Source: Paenibacillus sp. cl123
GTDB lineage: Bacteria; Bacillota; Bacilli; Paenibacillales; NBRC-103111
Length of the DNA: 64,000 bases
Direction of reading: 5' to 3'
NCBI RefSeq assembly: GCF_900101595.1
Contig: NZ_FMYY01000003.1
Location: 243,889 to 307,888, forward strand
Of this stretch, positions 56,101 to 63,812 are shown in pieces. Numbering within the stretch: position 1 is the first letter of the stretch; every line of letters begins with the position of its first letter. A program made the translations under genes and the position numbers. The notes beneath the pieces were generated by a model. That model saw nothing but the letters and a program-made list of their open reading frames with translations. It had not been told where the DNA came from and ran no database searches.

Positions 56101-56705
56101 CCGCTGCGAGAGCGGAGAGGGACTGCGAGGAGCTTCGAAGGAAGCACGGGCGCTGGCTGGAGCTGGAGAAGCGCCGCGAGGAGCTGCAGCAGGAGCTTAC
56201 GCTGCTGGGCAAGCTCCAGGGGGTGCTGAGAGGCAATGCGTTCGTCGAGTATTTGGCCGAGGAGCAGCTGATGCATGTCAGCCGGGCCGCCTCCGAGCGG
56301 CTGGGTCAGCTGACGCGCCGCAAATATGCCATCGAGGTGGACTCGGGCAGCGGCTTCGTCATCCGGGATGATGCCAACGGCGGAACCCGCCGTCCGGTGA
56401 CGACGTTGTCCGGCGGAGAGACCTTCTTGACATCCCTGTCGCTGGCGCTGGCGCTATCGACGCAAATTCAGCTCAAGGGCCAGTATCCGCTCGAATTTTT
56501 TTTCCTGGACGAAGGGTTCGGTACGTTGGACCCCGAGCTGCTTGACGCGGTCGTAACCGCTCTGGAGAAGCTGCATATGGACAAGCTTTCCGTGGGGGTC
56601 ATCAGCCATGTGCCCGAGCTGCGCGCCAGGCTGCCGCGCCGGCTTGTTGTGCTTCCGGCAGAGCCAGGCGGACGAGGCAGCCGGGTTGTGCTGGAGACGA
56701 TGTAG
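53112..56705 (+). CDS. sbcC: Exonuclease SbcCD, subunit C
   Basis: Rad50-like SMC ATPase partner of SbcD. The 1197 residues have Walker A (GIFGPTGSGKSSLLDAI, about 34-50), two very long coiled coils, the zinc hook CPVCGSLEHP (about 540), and at the C-terminus the signature TTLSGGETFLTSLSLALAL (about 1097) with Walker B EFFFLDEGFGTLDPELLD (about 1130). The first coiled coil is almost wholly Ala/Arg/Glu/Leu and extremely GC-rich (50 of 60 bases at 53941-54000). This creates a 1438-codon open frame on the opposite strand that is not a gene. ATG 53112 follows GAGGAGGAA. Confidence 0.96.
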   Translation: MRPISLQITGLQSYRELQEIDFTALTGAGVFGIFGPTGSGKSSLLDAITLALFGKVERAPSGTQAVMNQAEDVLSVSFGFELSSPGGPVRYRVDRQFKRSGDQSMLGSVCRLIRQQDGETVVLADKAGEVNGQVQELLGLSMADFTRAVVLPQGKFAEFLTLAGKDRRAMLQRLFHLEPYGDRLTAKTSARYKQADAGVKQLQAEQQGLGDASQEAVSEAEARLAAAQSAARAAREALAACERLAAEQRALLELQRERGAQAERRASLAAEAPRIAALAARLARAAEAERLRPLLRRRLAARAQLADASAASAAASAALAGAQRSLEAAEAAHQAAREALAAREAPLAARLEQLRYAAELAAELAAARERLAELAAEAGRAQAGLAAQRAEEARERELREKAQLRQAQLKAELARVETPAAARRRLQEALQAARELERTAALTAERQAAAEGQRQEAVRERQRLQELAEQERAWSERAAGWLGRAAELRQGAAAAEARLQELEQAGGREEELRRRRELAAEREAMAQALAAQLQAGEPCPVCGSLEHPAREAHARSEGPEAAAAQSGPADGQLPAAEADSESERRTREAAELELCRKQTREEQFAARRLLQRLDSLERQCEQLFEAEAAEGAASSQRELREARLQAAAGLTGIGAEAANRRSGEGDADISAPVFGQLAEHLSREFSASLAAAHADCIRRLRRLERATDELESGWQELLQQYRQGERRRQELETRLQTLQAALAAEEKKAEEWGQALAAQNKTWQAEYPEWEPAQVPALAEQGRRQEEAAEDIRQRLEKSVSFLQEKDARLQQLQLEQTELEKHAVRVVAEQEALERQLKLQSERLHGLAGDGDPARLAAEANAELLRLREEAGAANQRRELSLAAHQAAAARTAAAAQAEQSAAALEAQTHQEWLELSGAAGFAAEADVEAALLSAEQISAWSREVENHGKQEHQAAVRLQELDALLAGRSVSDEAWELTERQLAACKRQDEEALQAAARAERDCEELRRKHGRWLELEKRREELQQELTLLGKLQGVLRGNAFVEYLAEEQLMHVSRAASERLGQLTRRKYAIEVDSGSGFVIRDDANGGTRRPVTTLSGGETFLTSLSLALALSTQIQLKGQYPLEFFFLDEGFGTLDPELLDAVVTALEKLHMDKLSVGVISHVPELRARLPRRLVVLPAEPGGRGSRVVLETM

Positions 56706-56853
56706 CGCGGCGGCGGTCCGGGTCTTGCGAAACGTGAAGGCCGTTTGAGAAACGCGATCAGGCTTTTTCCGTACATAAGCTTGTCGCTGAGCGCATACTT
56801 GGTGATATATACTATAAAGACATGAAGGCGACAAGCAGGAGGGGGCAGATGAG

Positions 56854-59118
56854 ATGAAGCGAACACGACAAACAACCGCGTCAAGACAGGGTACGACCAA
56901 CGCAAGCGCGGCAGCTTGGACCGAAAAGGCCGATAGCGGTAAAGAGGCTGCCCGGCCGCCGGCGAAGAGAAGGTCTGCTGCAGCCCGCTCTTTCCTGGCA
57001 GCGGCGCTGGGAGCCGGCCTGCTGCTCGCCGGGGTCGCGCCGGCGCATGCCGACGAGATCTGGAACCGCTGGCAGGCTGCCGACAAGGCGGTTGCTGCAG
57101 GCAACGCGGCCGGAGCGGTGCCGCACTGGGAGTTTTTGGTGAATCATTATGCGGGCATCGGAGATTGGCAGAACGCCGCTTTATTTTGCGGGCGGCTTAA
57201 CGTCTACTTTGACTCTGTCGGCGATTACGAGAGGGCCATCGCCTACTACGAGCTGGAGAATCAGTATTGGCTGAAGGACGGGAAGGACTGGGGCGCTGTC
57301 GATTTGCAGCGGGCCGAGCAGATCCGCACGATCGTCGAGGCCTATATCTCCACTTCGGATACCGAGGCGCTGCGCCGCAGAGCGCTTCCGGCTGGCGGCA
57401 AGCTGGCCAAGTTCGAGCCCGAATACGGGATGTACATCGGGATGTATACGGAACGCGACCCGAAGATGCTGAATTACTTCGACCGTTCCGAGTCGATATA
57501 CGGGAAGAAGCATGCTTTGTATTTAGCCTATACGCAGGTCGGCAAGCCGTTTCCCAAGCAATATGCTGACCGCGCCAAACAGGCGGGAGCCGGGCTGCAG
57601 ATTGGCTGGGAGCCGATGAACGGACTGGACGCCGTTACGGATGCGGTCGTTCGTCAATGGGCGAAGGAAGCCAAGGCGGCTGGGATTCCAATCTTCCTCC
57701 GCTATGCCAGCGAAATGAACGGCAATTGGATTCCCTGGCACGGCGACCCGGACAAATACATCCGGAGCTTCCGGATGGTGCATGACATCATGGAACAGGA
57801 AGCGCCCAACGTAGCGATGGTTTGGAGTCCGGGGGATGTGCCGATGTACTCGATGGATGCGTATTACCCGGGAGACGACTACGTGGACTGGGTAGGCGTC
57901 AGCCTGTACAGCGAGCCGTACGAAAACGGCGATCCGCAGCAGGGAAATATGCAAGCCACAAGTCCTGTCGAGAGGCTGGATTATTTGTACCGGACTTACG
58001 CAGAGCGCAAGCCGATCATGATCAGCGAGACGGCCGTATCCCATTACGCGAATATTCCGAAGGAATCGTTCACCGATTACGGAACGCTGAATTTGCAGCG
58101 CCTGTATGGAATTATGCCGTACAAATACCCCCGGCTGAAGTCCGTGACCTACTTCAACGTAAATCTGGAGATGTCGGAGAGTAAAAACAACTACCTGCTT
58201 CGCGACAATGACGCCATGATGAGCCTGTACAAGAAGCTGATCGCTCCTTCTTATTATTTGACGAAGATAGAGCAGGGGGCCAAGCCGTCCGATCAGACCG
58301 GACTCGTTCCGCTGGAGGACGGGAGAGTTTTTTATAAGCAGGCGAGCATAACGCCATTTGTAAAGATTCCGGATATTTACATCGGGAAAATCGCGTTTTC
58401 GTTGAACGGCAAGCTCCTCGAGGAGCAGACGGCGCCGCCCTACGGACTGCAGCTGAAGGCGGGACAGGTGCCGGACGGCTCCGTTCTCGGGTTAACCGTA
58501 TACAACAAATCGGGCCGGCAGGTGGCATCCAAGTCGTTCCCGCTAACCTCCGGGATATCGATTGCGCTTAACGGCAAGGACTTGACCTTCGAGCAGCCCC
58601 CGGTAATCCGGGAAGGGAATACGCTTGCGCCTATACGGGCCGTGTTTGAAGCTATGGGCGCGACGGTTGAATGGAATGCCGCCACCAAAACGGCTACGGC
58701 CCGCAAAGGTTCCAAGGTCGTTTCCATAGCCATCGGCAGCCGGGAGGCGTACGTGGACAACAAGCCGGTGACGCTGGAAGTGCCGGCTCAACTGATCGGC
58801 GGCTCGACGCTAGTGCCTGCGCGCTTCGCAAGCGAAGCCTTTGGCGGAGTCGTTAGCTGGGACGGAACGACACGGACCGTGCAGATCCGCAGCAACGGTC
58901 AAGCTTCGGCCTCAGCGGTTTCCGCGTCTGCGGTTGCACACGCTCCGGTTATGAGCGCCTCCGCCGCTTCGACGGGAACGGGCAGCGCAGACCGCGCAGA
59001 CAACGCGGACACCGATGCGAAAGCGGATGCAGCCGAAGAATCACCGACGACAGGCTGGCTGGGATGGATCAAGCTGCAACTCGGCCGTTTGGCCGGGATA
59101 TGGGACCGCTTGGCCTAG
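56854..59118 (+). CDS. Secreted GH26-like glycoside hydrolase with copper-amine-oxidase-like domain
   Basis: A 754-residue exported protein. The N-terminus has a basic region and a hydrophobic signal (about 49-67, FLAAALGAGLLLAGVAPAHA). A helical TPR-like segment follows (about 68-165), then a GH26-like barrel (about 190-480). In the barrel RYASEMNGNWIPWHG carries the likely acid/base Glu and PIMISETAVSHY the likely nucleophile. A copper-amine-oxidase-N-type domain lies at about 570-690 (PPVIREGNTLAPIRAVFEAMGATVEW), a common Paenibacillus wall module unrelated to copper. The tail is Ala/Ser-rich. It probably acts on mannan- or glucan-type polymer; the substrate is inferred. ATG 56854 follows AGGAGGGGG. 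Confidence 0.85.
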   Translation: MKRTRQTTASRQGTTNASAAAWTEKADSGKEAARPPAKRRSAAARSFLAAALGAGLLLAGVAPAHADEIWNRWQAADKAVAAGNAAGAVPHWEFLVNHYAGIGDWQNAALFCGRLNVYFDSVGDYERAIAYYELENQYWLKDGKDWGAVDLQRAEQIRTIVEAYISTSDTEALRRRALPAGGKLAKFEPEYGMYIGMYTERDPKMLNYFDRSESIYGKKHALYLAYTQVGKPFPKQYADRAKQAGAGLQIGWEPMNGLDAVTDAVVRQWAKEAKAAGIPIFLRYASEMNGNWIPWHGDPDKYIRSFRMVHDIMEQEAPNVAMVWSPGDVPMYSMDAYYPGDDYVDWVGVSLYSEPYENGDPQQGNMQATSPVERLDYLYRTYAERKPIMISETAVSHYANIPKESFTDYGTLNLQRLYGIMPYKYPRLKSVTYFNVNLEMSESKNNYLLRDNDAMMSLYKKLIAPSYYLTKIEQGAKPSDQTGLVPLEDGRVFYKQASITPFVKIPDIYIGKIAFSLNGKLLEEQTAPPYGLQLKAGQVPDGSVLGLTVYNKSGRQVASKSFPLTSGISIALNGKDLTFEQPPVIREGNTLAPIRAVFEAMGATVEWNAATKTATARKGSKVVSIAIGSREAYVDNKPVTLEVPAQLIGGSTLVPARFASEAFGGVVSWDGTTRTVQIRSNGQASASAVSASAVAHAPVMSASAASTGTGSADRADNADTDAKADAAEESPTTGWLGWIKLQLGRLAGIWDRLA

Positions 59119-59165
59119 CTTTCGAAAGCGGCTGGTCTCGGAGCGCAGCCATTCAAAAAAAGCCC

Positions 59166-59179
59166 AAAAAGCTCTCAGG
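59166..59179 (+). terminator. Left arm of a split terminator
   Basis: AAAAAGCTCTCAGG here and CCTGAGAGCTTTTT at 60478-60491 would form a 14-bp stem with a 7-base loop and T tail if the intervening element were removed. It is the original terminator of the GH26-like gene, now split by an insertion. Confidence 0.8.
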
Positions 59180-59187
59180 GGAAGTTC
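59179..59187 (+). repeat. Target-site duplication, left copy
   Basis: GGGAAGTTC, repeated at 60470-60478, directly flanks the insertion element. Confidence 0.8.
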
Positions 59188-60469
59188 GAGGCCACTGAAA
59201 AAGTGCGTCTCAAAAAAAGGTACAGTCACTCAAGAAATTGAGGAGACTGTGCCTTTTTTCGTTTATGATTAAGGCATCACAGAAAGTGGGTGAGCGAATG
59301 ATCCGGCAACAACAATCACTGATGCTTAGTCCATACGCCAAGCTGTACGATATGCTGATCCCAAAGGACAACATGCTGCGTCAGATCAACGAACTGGTGG
59401 ATTTCACCTTTATATACGAGGAACTCAAAGACAAGTATTGCCACCACACTGGCCGAAACGCCATCGACCCCATTCGTATGTTTAAATACATGCTGCTCAA
59501 GGCCATCTTCGAGCTGTCGGATGTAGACATTGTGGAGCGCTCGCGGTACGATCTGTCCTTTAAGTTCTTTCTGGACATGGCACCGGAAGATCCGGTCATC
59601 GAGCCCAGCTCTCTGACTAGACGCCACCCACACGAAAGCATGTTACAACCAGAAGTCGCCGCGGGAAATCCTGCAAGACCAGGCTAAGAAGCTGCGGAAG
59701 GCTATGTATGCTATGGACGAATCGGTCAAAGTTCGCATGCCGGCTAAGAACACAAACGATGTGTTAGAGGACGAAATGGCGTATTGTCAAAAGCTCATCA
59801 CGTTCATCGAAACGGAAACGGGAGTACACAGGTGCCTAAGATTACGGAGCCGTTGAACCTTTTGAAAGAGATCGTGGAGGATGACGTGGAGCAGCTTCGT
59901 CTGGCCGCCGACCCGGATGCACGCTTGGGACACAAGAGCGCAGACTCGGCCTTTTTCGGTTACAAGACGCATCTGGCGATGACCGAGGAACGCATCATTA
60001 CCGCAGGCAAAAACCAGGCGGACACCTACTACTTCGACGTAGAGATCTGCAAGCGTTGTCCGTTTAAGGGAGGCTGCTACAAAAAGGGATCTCGGAGCAA
60101 GACCTACTCCGTGAGTATTAAGTCCGACGCGCATTCGGAACAAATGGCGTTTCATGAGACGGCGTATTTCAAGGTCAAATTCAAGGAACGCTACAAAATC
60201 GAGGCAAAGAACAGCGAACTCAAACATGGATACGGGTATGATGTAGCTACATCCTCGGGTCTGCTTGGTATGCAACTGCAAGGAGGTATGACCATTTTCG
60301 CCGTAAACCTCAAGCGAATTTTGAAGCTAGCGGATTAAGAGTACGTGGCTAATCCAGAGGGGAATATAGCTCAAAAAGAAGGCATCTGCACCGAATTTTC
60401 GGGCAAATGCCTTCTTTTGCTCTACTCCATATGACGGGGTGAAAATTTAGCTTAGTTCTTCAGTGGCCT
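59188..60469 (+). mobile_element. Decayed IS1182-family insertion sequence
   Basis: A 1282-bp element bounded by 12-bp perfect inverted repeats: GAGGCCACTGAA at 59188-59199 and its complement at 60458-60469. It is flanked by the 9-bp direct repeat GGGAAGTTC. Internally it has a hairpin with T tract near the left end (59219-59258) and another near the right end (about 60379-60415), which should block transcription entering or leaving. The transposase is broken, and the element is shorter than intact family members because of internal deletions. Confidence 0.88.
59298..60338 (+). pseudogene. IS1182-family transposase remnant
   Basis: The N-terminal part (MIRQQQSLMLSPYAKLYDMLIPK...PVIEPSSLT) is intact to about 59620. 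It then joins, with loss of roughly 40 residues and a frame change, to DATHTKACYNQKSPREILQDQAKKL (about 59621-59833). A second frameshift leads to PKITEPLNLLKEIVEDDVEQLRL (from about 59833). A further internal deletion joins MTEERIITA to GKNQADTYYFDVEICKRCPF, and the C-terminus reads to LKRILKLAD. The missing segments include parts of the catalytic domain, so it cannot be active. Confidence 0.9.
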
Positions 60470-60478
60470 CGGGAAGTT
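60470..60478 (+). repeat. Target-site duplication, right copy
   Basis: GGGAAGTTC, identical to 59179-59187. It is followed by CTGAGAGCTTTTTTT, the right arm of the split terminator. Confidence 0.8.
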
Positions 60479-60509
60479 CCTGAGAGCTTTTTTTGAGCTT
60501 GAATGAATA

Positions 60510-60576
60510 GGCCTGACGCAAGTTTTAGGCTTGACGCACATCCTTCAGACTTGACGCACATCCTTCAGACTTGACG
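60510..60576. repeat. Short tandem repeat with 20-bp unit
   Basis: The unit TTGACGCACATCCTTCAGAC occurs exactly twice (60530-60549, 60550-60569). It is followed by a partial TTGACGC and preceded by a degraded copy starting CTGACGCAAG. It lies between the insertion sequence and the 3' end of the oxidoreductase gene. Confidence 0.85.
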
Positions 60577-60589
60577 CGAAGCTGTATGC

Positions 60590-62506
60590 TCAGGAGTGGA
60601 CCGTGAGCTCCTCGATCACCGACTTTGCCGCCTGTCTGGCGGTGGAGAAGGCGCGTTCGGCCAGCTCTCCTTTGCCTTCGCATCCGTCTCCGCAAAAATA
60701 AAACGGCACGCTTTCCACGCGCGTGGGCAGCAGACGATTGCCGGCAATGTTCTTGACGCTGGCGACCATCGCCTTCTTCGAGACGCGCTTGACCTCCGTC
60801 GCTTCGCGCCATCCGGGGTAATACTCGTCGAAGAGGGCTTCCATCTGCTGCGTCTTTTTCTCCAGATATGCCTTGCGCTCCGCTTCATCCGTGAAGGAGT
60901 CGCTCAGATAGGCGATGCCTTGCAGCAGCTGGCCGCCTTCGGGAACAAGCGTATGGTCGGTGGCTGATACATCGCTGATAAACAGCTTATTGTCCATGTC
61001 GCTGATGTAGCTGAAGGGACGGGCGACGACATGCTTCAGACCGATATCGTATACCATGACCTCGGTGGAGCTGTTATTTTCATAAGGGGACAGGAAAGGC
61101 TCCCACGGCGTATCCTTGAGCAGCTTGCATACCTGCTGCACCGGCATGGCGAAAATAACGCGGTCGAACGCTTCCTCGCGGTTTTTCGTCTTGAGGATAT
61201 ACTGGCGGTCCGCATAGCGGATGCTTTCGACCCCTTCCTGAAGCGCGATGCTCCAATTGCCCGATTGCTCGATTTTTTGCTTGAGCTGGTTGGTGATGAC
61301 CGCCCAGCTTCCGAGCACATAGTTGACCGGGCGGCTTGACAGAAACAGATTTTGATAATAATCGCTGATGACCGATCCCGGGACCTTGCGGGCTTCCTCC
61401 GGAGCGATGAAAAAGTTGGAGCAGACCAAATGCTCCCACAGCTCCTTCACATCCTCGTCGGCGTTGGATTCGGCCAAATAATCGCCAAGCGTCGGATAGT
61501 TGCGAAGCTGATGGATATTGGCGATGATGGCCGTAATTTCGCCGACGAAGCGCATTTTTTGCATGGTGTTAAGCAGATCGGTCCGCATCAGATTGACGAA
61601 GTCGAGCGGAGCCGGAGTCAGCTGCCCATTTTTGGCATACATGACTTTTCGCTTGTCGACCTGCTTGGAGCTGAACGACAAGCCAAGCTCTCGCTCCATC
61701 ACAGTCAGCTTGTGGCGGTCGATGCCGTAGACGGCGTGCGCTCCGTAGTTCAGGGTGAAGCCGGCTTTTTCGTAAGTAAAGGCGCGTCCGCCGAGCTGCG
61801 GGCTTCTTTCGAATAAAACACCTTGGATGCCGTGGTGTTCGGATAAGTAAGCTGCGGCAGTGAGGCCTGCAAGGCCGCCGCCGATGATAGCTGTTTTCAT
61901 TTGATAATCCCCTTTCGTTTCGATGTCTTTCTCAGCTGCAGTCGGGTTAGCTTCATGGCGGATACCGGACCAGGTCCAATTCAATTGCAGCCGCACCTGC
62001 TCGGTAAGCTCGCTTTCGTCCTGCCGGGAGCACCACACCATCAAGGAACCGAAGTAAGCTGTGACAAGAGCGCCGGCTTTGCCGGGCTCCGGCAGCCAGC
62101 GCAGGATGGCTTCATGCAGCTCGGACCGCAGATCGTCCATCGCCGATTTTAGACTGTCATTCTGCATAGAGAGCGCAATCCAGCTGCGGATAAAGCGGGA
62201 GGAGGGGGCGGCATGGGCCGCCAGCTCCATAAACAGCCGGTTGATATGTCGCTCCAGCGAAGGAACCTGTGTCGGCTTGCGCTCTGACCAGGCGCGGATG
62301 ATGTCCATTTGCCGCTTGGGAAAATCCTGCAGAATTTCGTCCTTGCCTTTGAAATAATGGTAAAACGTCCCTTTGGACGTACGGGTGGCAGCGATGATGT
62401 CGTCAACCGAAACCTGCTCGTAGCCCCGCTGTATAAACAGCCTGATCGCCGTCTCCAGCAGCTGCTCGCGTTTTTTAAGAGTTGCCGCGCGCATAAACCG
62501 GCTCAT
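60590..62506 (-). CDS. TetR regulator fused in frame to an FAD-dependent oxidoreductase
   Basis: One uninterrupted 638-residue frame. Residues about 1-195 are a TetR-type regulator (LETAIRLFIQRGYEQVSVDDIIAATRTSKGTFYHYFKGKDEIL). From about 203 it is a phytoene-desaturase/amine-oxidase-type flavoprotein, with the dinucleotide site KTAIIGGGLAGLTAAAYLSEH and C-terminal FYFCGDGCEGKGELAERAFSTARQAAK. ATG 62506 follows AAGGAGG. A second strong site, AAAGGGGAT, lies six bases before an internal ATG at 61900 (MKTAIIGGG), so the 436-residue oxidoreductase may also be made alone. An inverted repeat upstream (62587-62605) is a likely operator. The oxidoreductase substrate is unknown. The fusion may be real or the result of a lost stop codon. 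Confidence 0.85.
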   Translation of the reverse strand: MSRFMRAATLKKREQLLETAIRLFIQRGYEQVSVDDIIAATRTSKGTFYHYFKGKDEILQDFPKRQMDIIRAWSERKPTQVPSLERHINRLFMELAAHAAPSSRFIRSWIALSMQNDSLKSAMDDLRSELHEAILRWLPEPGKAGALVTAYFGSLMVWCSRQDESELTEQVRLQLNWTWSGIRHEANPTAAEKDIETKGDYQMKTAIIGGGLAGLTAAAYLSEHHGIQGVLFERSPQLGGRAFTYEKAGFTLNYGAHAVYGIDRHKLTVMERELGLSFSSKQVDKRKVMYAKNGQLTPAPLDFVNLMRTDLLNTMQKMRFVGEITAIIANIHQLRNYPTLGDYLAESNADEDVKELWEHLVCSNFFIAPEEARKVPGSVISDYYQNLFLSSRPVNYVLGSWAVITNQLKQKIEQSGNWSIALQEGVESIRYADRQYILKTKNREEAFDRVIFAMPVQQVCKLLKDTPWEPFLSPYENNSSTEVMVYDIGLKHVVARPFSYISDMDNKLFISDVSATDHTLVPEGGQLLQGIAYLSDSFTDEAERKAYLEKKTQQMEALFDEYYPGWREATEVKRVSKKAMVASVKNIAGNRLLPTRVESVPFYFCGDGCEGKGELAERAFSTARQAAKSVIEELTVHS

Positions 62507-62586
62507 GAGACTGCCTCCTTCTCCGGCCATCGTGAAAGATCGTATACGTCCATTATAGTCCAACTCGGCTAGAAATGATACGCTAT

Positions 62587-62605
62587 ATTAGACTAAAAGT
62601 CTAAT
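62587..62605. promoter_or_regulatory. Inverted repeat, probable TetR operator
   Basis: ATTAGACT-AAA-AGTCTAAT is a perfect 8-bp-arm palindrome, 81 bp upstream of the TetR start. TetR-family proteins usually bind such a site in their own promoter, suggesting autoregulation. Confidence 0.65.
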
Positions 62606-63153
62606 TAAGAAAAACGCTTGATTAAGAGTTCTTTCGAGGGAGATTCATTCGTGTTTTAGCAGCGGCCGGCTTTTCTTGCGAGCAGAAAGCTTCACCGCGC
62701 TTTATCGCTCTTTAAGTGAAGTTAAACCTCTTTTACGGCGCGATTTGTAAGCTTTGCTGCTTACCGCATACCCTCGCATAAACGCGAAAAAAGTGTGCTG
62801 CCTCTCTAGACAAGCTCACGGAGTGACGCGTAGAAATTCGGGGGCTGCTCAGCTGACACCAATGGACTGTGTCTTAATCACTGATTTTTCATCCCATGGG
62901 ACCGGCACGTGTAACTCTAGGCCCGCCCGCGTCTTAGAGCAGGTTACCCGTTTGCGCTTCGGCATTTTAAGCACTCCGGCGCGCTTAAATAATCGGCGAG
63001 CTGGCGATCCAGCGATCAAACCGAGCTAACGATCACGATGAAATCTCTTTACATCCTCTTTTTACAGCTCGCCGTCTTGCATTTTTCTTTTGTCCGAAGT
63101 TCATGTATCATAAGAGTTCAGGAAGATATACAGGATGCAGGAGGGGAACGAGC
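62606..63153. other. Intergenic stretch between TetR fusion and HIT gene
   Basis: The frames here (for example 62754-63029) lack a ribosome-binding site, motif or good codon pattern. I see no RNA gene or repeat in it; the HIT gene's promoter must lie at its right end. Confidence 0.5.
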
Positions 63154-63495
63154 GTGGATTGTATTTTTTGCAAAATCGTCGAGGGGACGATTCCTTCTAC
63201 CAAAGTTTTCGAAGATGATCGGGTATGCGCATTTCTGGACATTCAGCCGTCCGCGCCCGAGCATGTGCTGATCATTCCCAAGAAACACATCCCGTCCGTG
63301 AACGGGCTTGAGGGGGAAGACTTCTCCCTTATCGGCGACATTCACCGGGCTGCCCAAACGATCGCGAAGGAGCGGGGAGTGGCCGATTCGGGCTACCGCT
63401 TGATCACGAATACCGGACCGGACAGCGGACAAGTCGTATTTCACCTGCATTATCATCTGCTTGGAGGGGAAAAGCTGGGGCCGCTGAACGCCTGA
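63154..63495 (+). CDS. HIT family nucleotide-binding protein
   Basis: A 113-residue histidine-triad hydrolase or transferase of nucleoside phosphoramidates. It begins VDCIFCKIVEGTIPSTKVFEDDRVCAFLDIQPSAPEHVLIIPKKHI and ends with the HIT motif HLHYHLLGG (about 96-104). The Cys pair in CIFC can bind zinc in some members. The start is GTG 63154 with CAGGAGGGGAACGAGC upstream; a longer frame to 63103 is not conserved. It precedes rpsU, as in related genomes. Confidence 0.93.
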   Translation: MDCIFCKIVEGTIPSTKVFEDDRVCAFLDIQPSAPEHVLIIPKKHIPSVNGLEGEDFSLIGDIHRAAQTIAKERGVADSGYRLITNTGPDSGQVVFHLHYHLLGGEKLGPLNA

Positions 63496-63537
63496 AAAGG
63501 GCTGCGGAGCCTTCCTTTAAGAGTTTTCTATTCTAGG

Positions 63538-63567
63538 TTGACACCTGGTTAGTCGTTGCCCTATAAT
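63538..63567 (+). promoter_or_regulatory. Strong sigma-A promoter of rpsU
   Basis: TTGACA (63538-63543) and TATAAT (63562-63567) are both perfect consensus hexamers with an 18-base spacer. Confidence 0.9.
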
Positions 63568-63626
63568 GAAGTTTGATGAATGTCTTTTATCGTCTTGGAC
63601 GGTCTGTTCGGAGGGAGGGAAAACTG

Positions 63627-63800
63627 GTGTCAGAAACTCGAGTTCGCAAGAACGAAACGATAGATGCTGCACTCCGCCGCTTTAAGCGTTCCATCGCTAA
63701 AGATGGCGTGTTGGCGGAGGTTAAGAAACGGAAGCATTATGAGAAGCCTAGCGTCAAACGCAAGAAGAAGTCTGAGGCTGCTCGCAAGAGAAAGTTCTAG
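63627..63800 (+). CDS. rpsU: 30S ribosomal protein S21
   Basis: A 57-residue basic protein of the small subunit. It starts at GTG 63627 ([26 protein letters not shown]) with CGGAGGGAGGG upstream, and ends in the typical Lys/Arg-rich tail [15 protein letters not shown] longer frame from 63573 is not conserved. The yqeY-like gene follows 12 bases later in one unit. Confidence 0.97.
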   Translation: MSETRVRKNETIDAALRRFKRSIAKDGVLAEVKKRKHYEKPSVKRKKKSEAARKRKF

Positions 63801-63812
63801 GGGGCTTAATCG

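Noticed and set aside
51960..56276. A 1438-codon open frame on the minus strand opposite sbcD and sbcC
   Set aside because: It lies antisense to two clear genes, is a run of Leu/Arg/Gln/Pro low complexity created by very GC-rich coiled-coil codons, and shows no domain or ribosome-binding site.
62754..63029. A 91-codon plus-strand frame in the gap before the HIT gene
   Set aside because: No ribosome-binding site, no motif and atypical composition.
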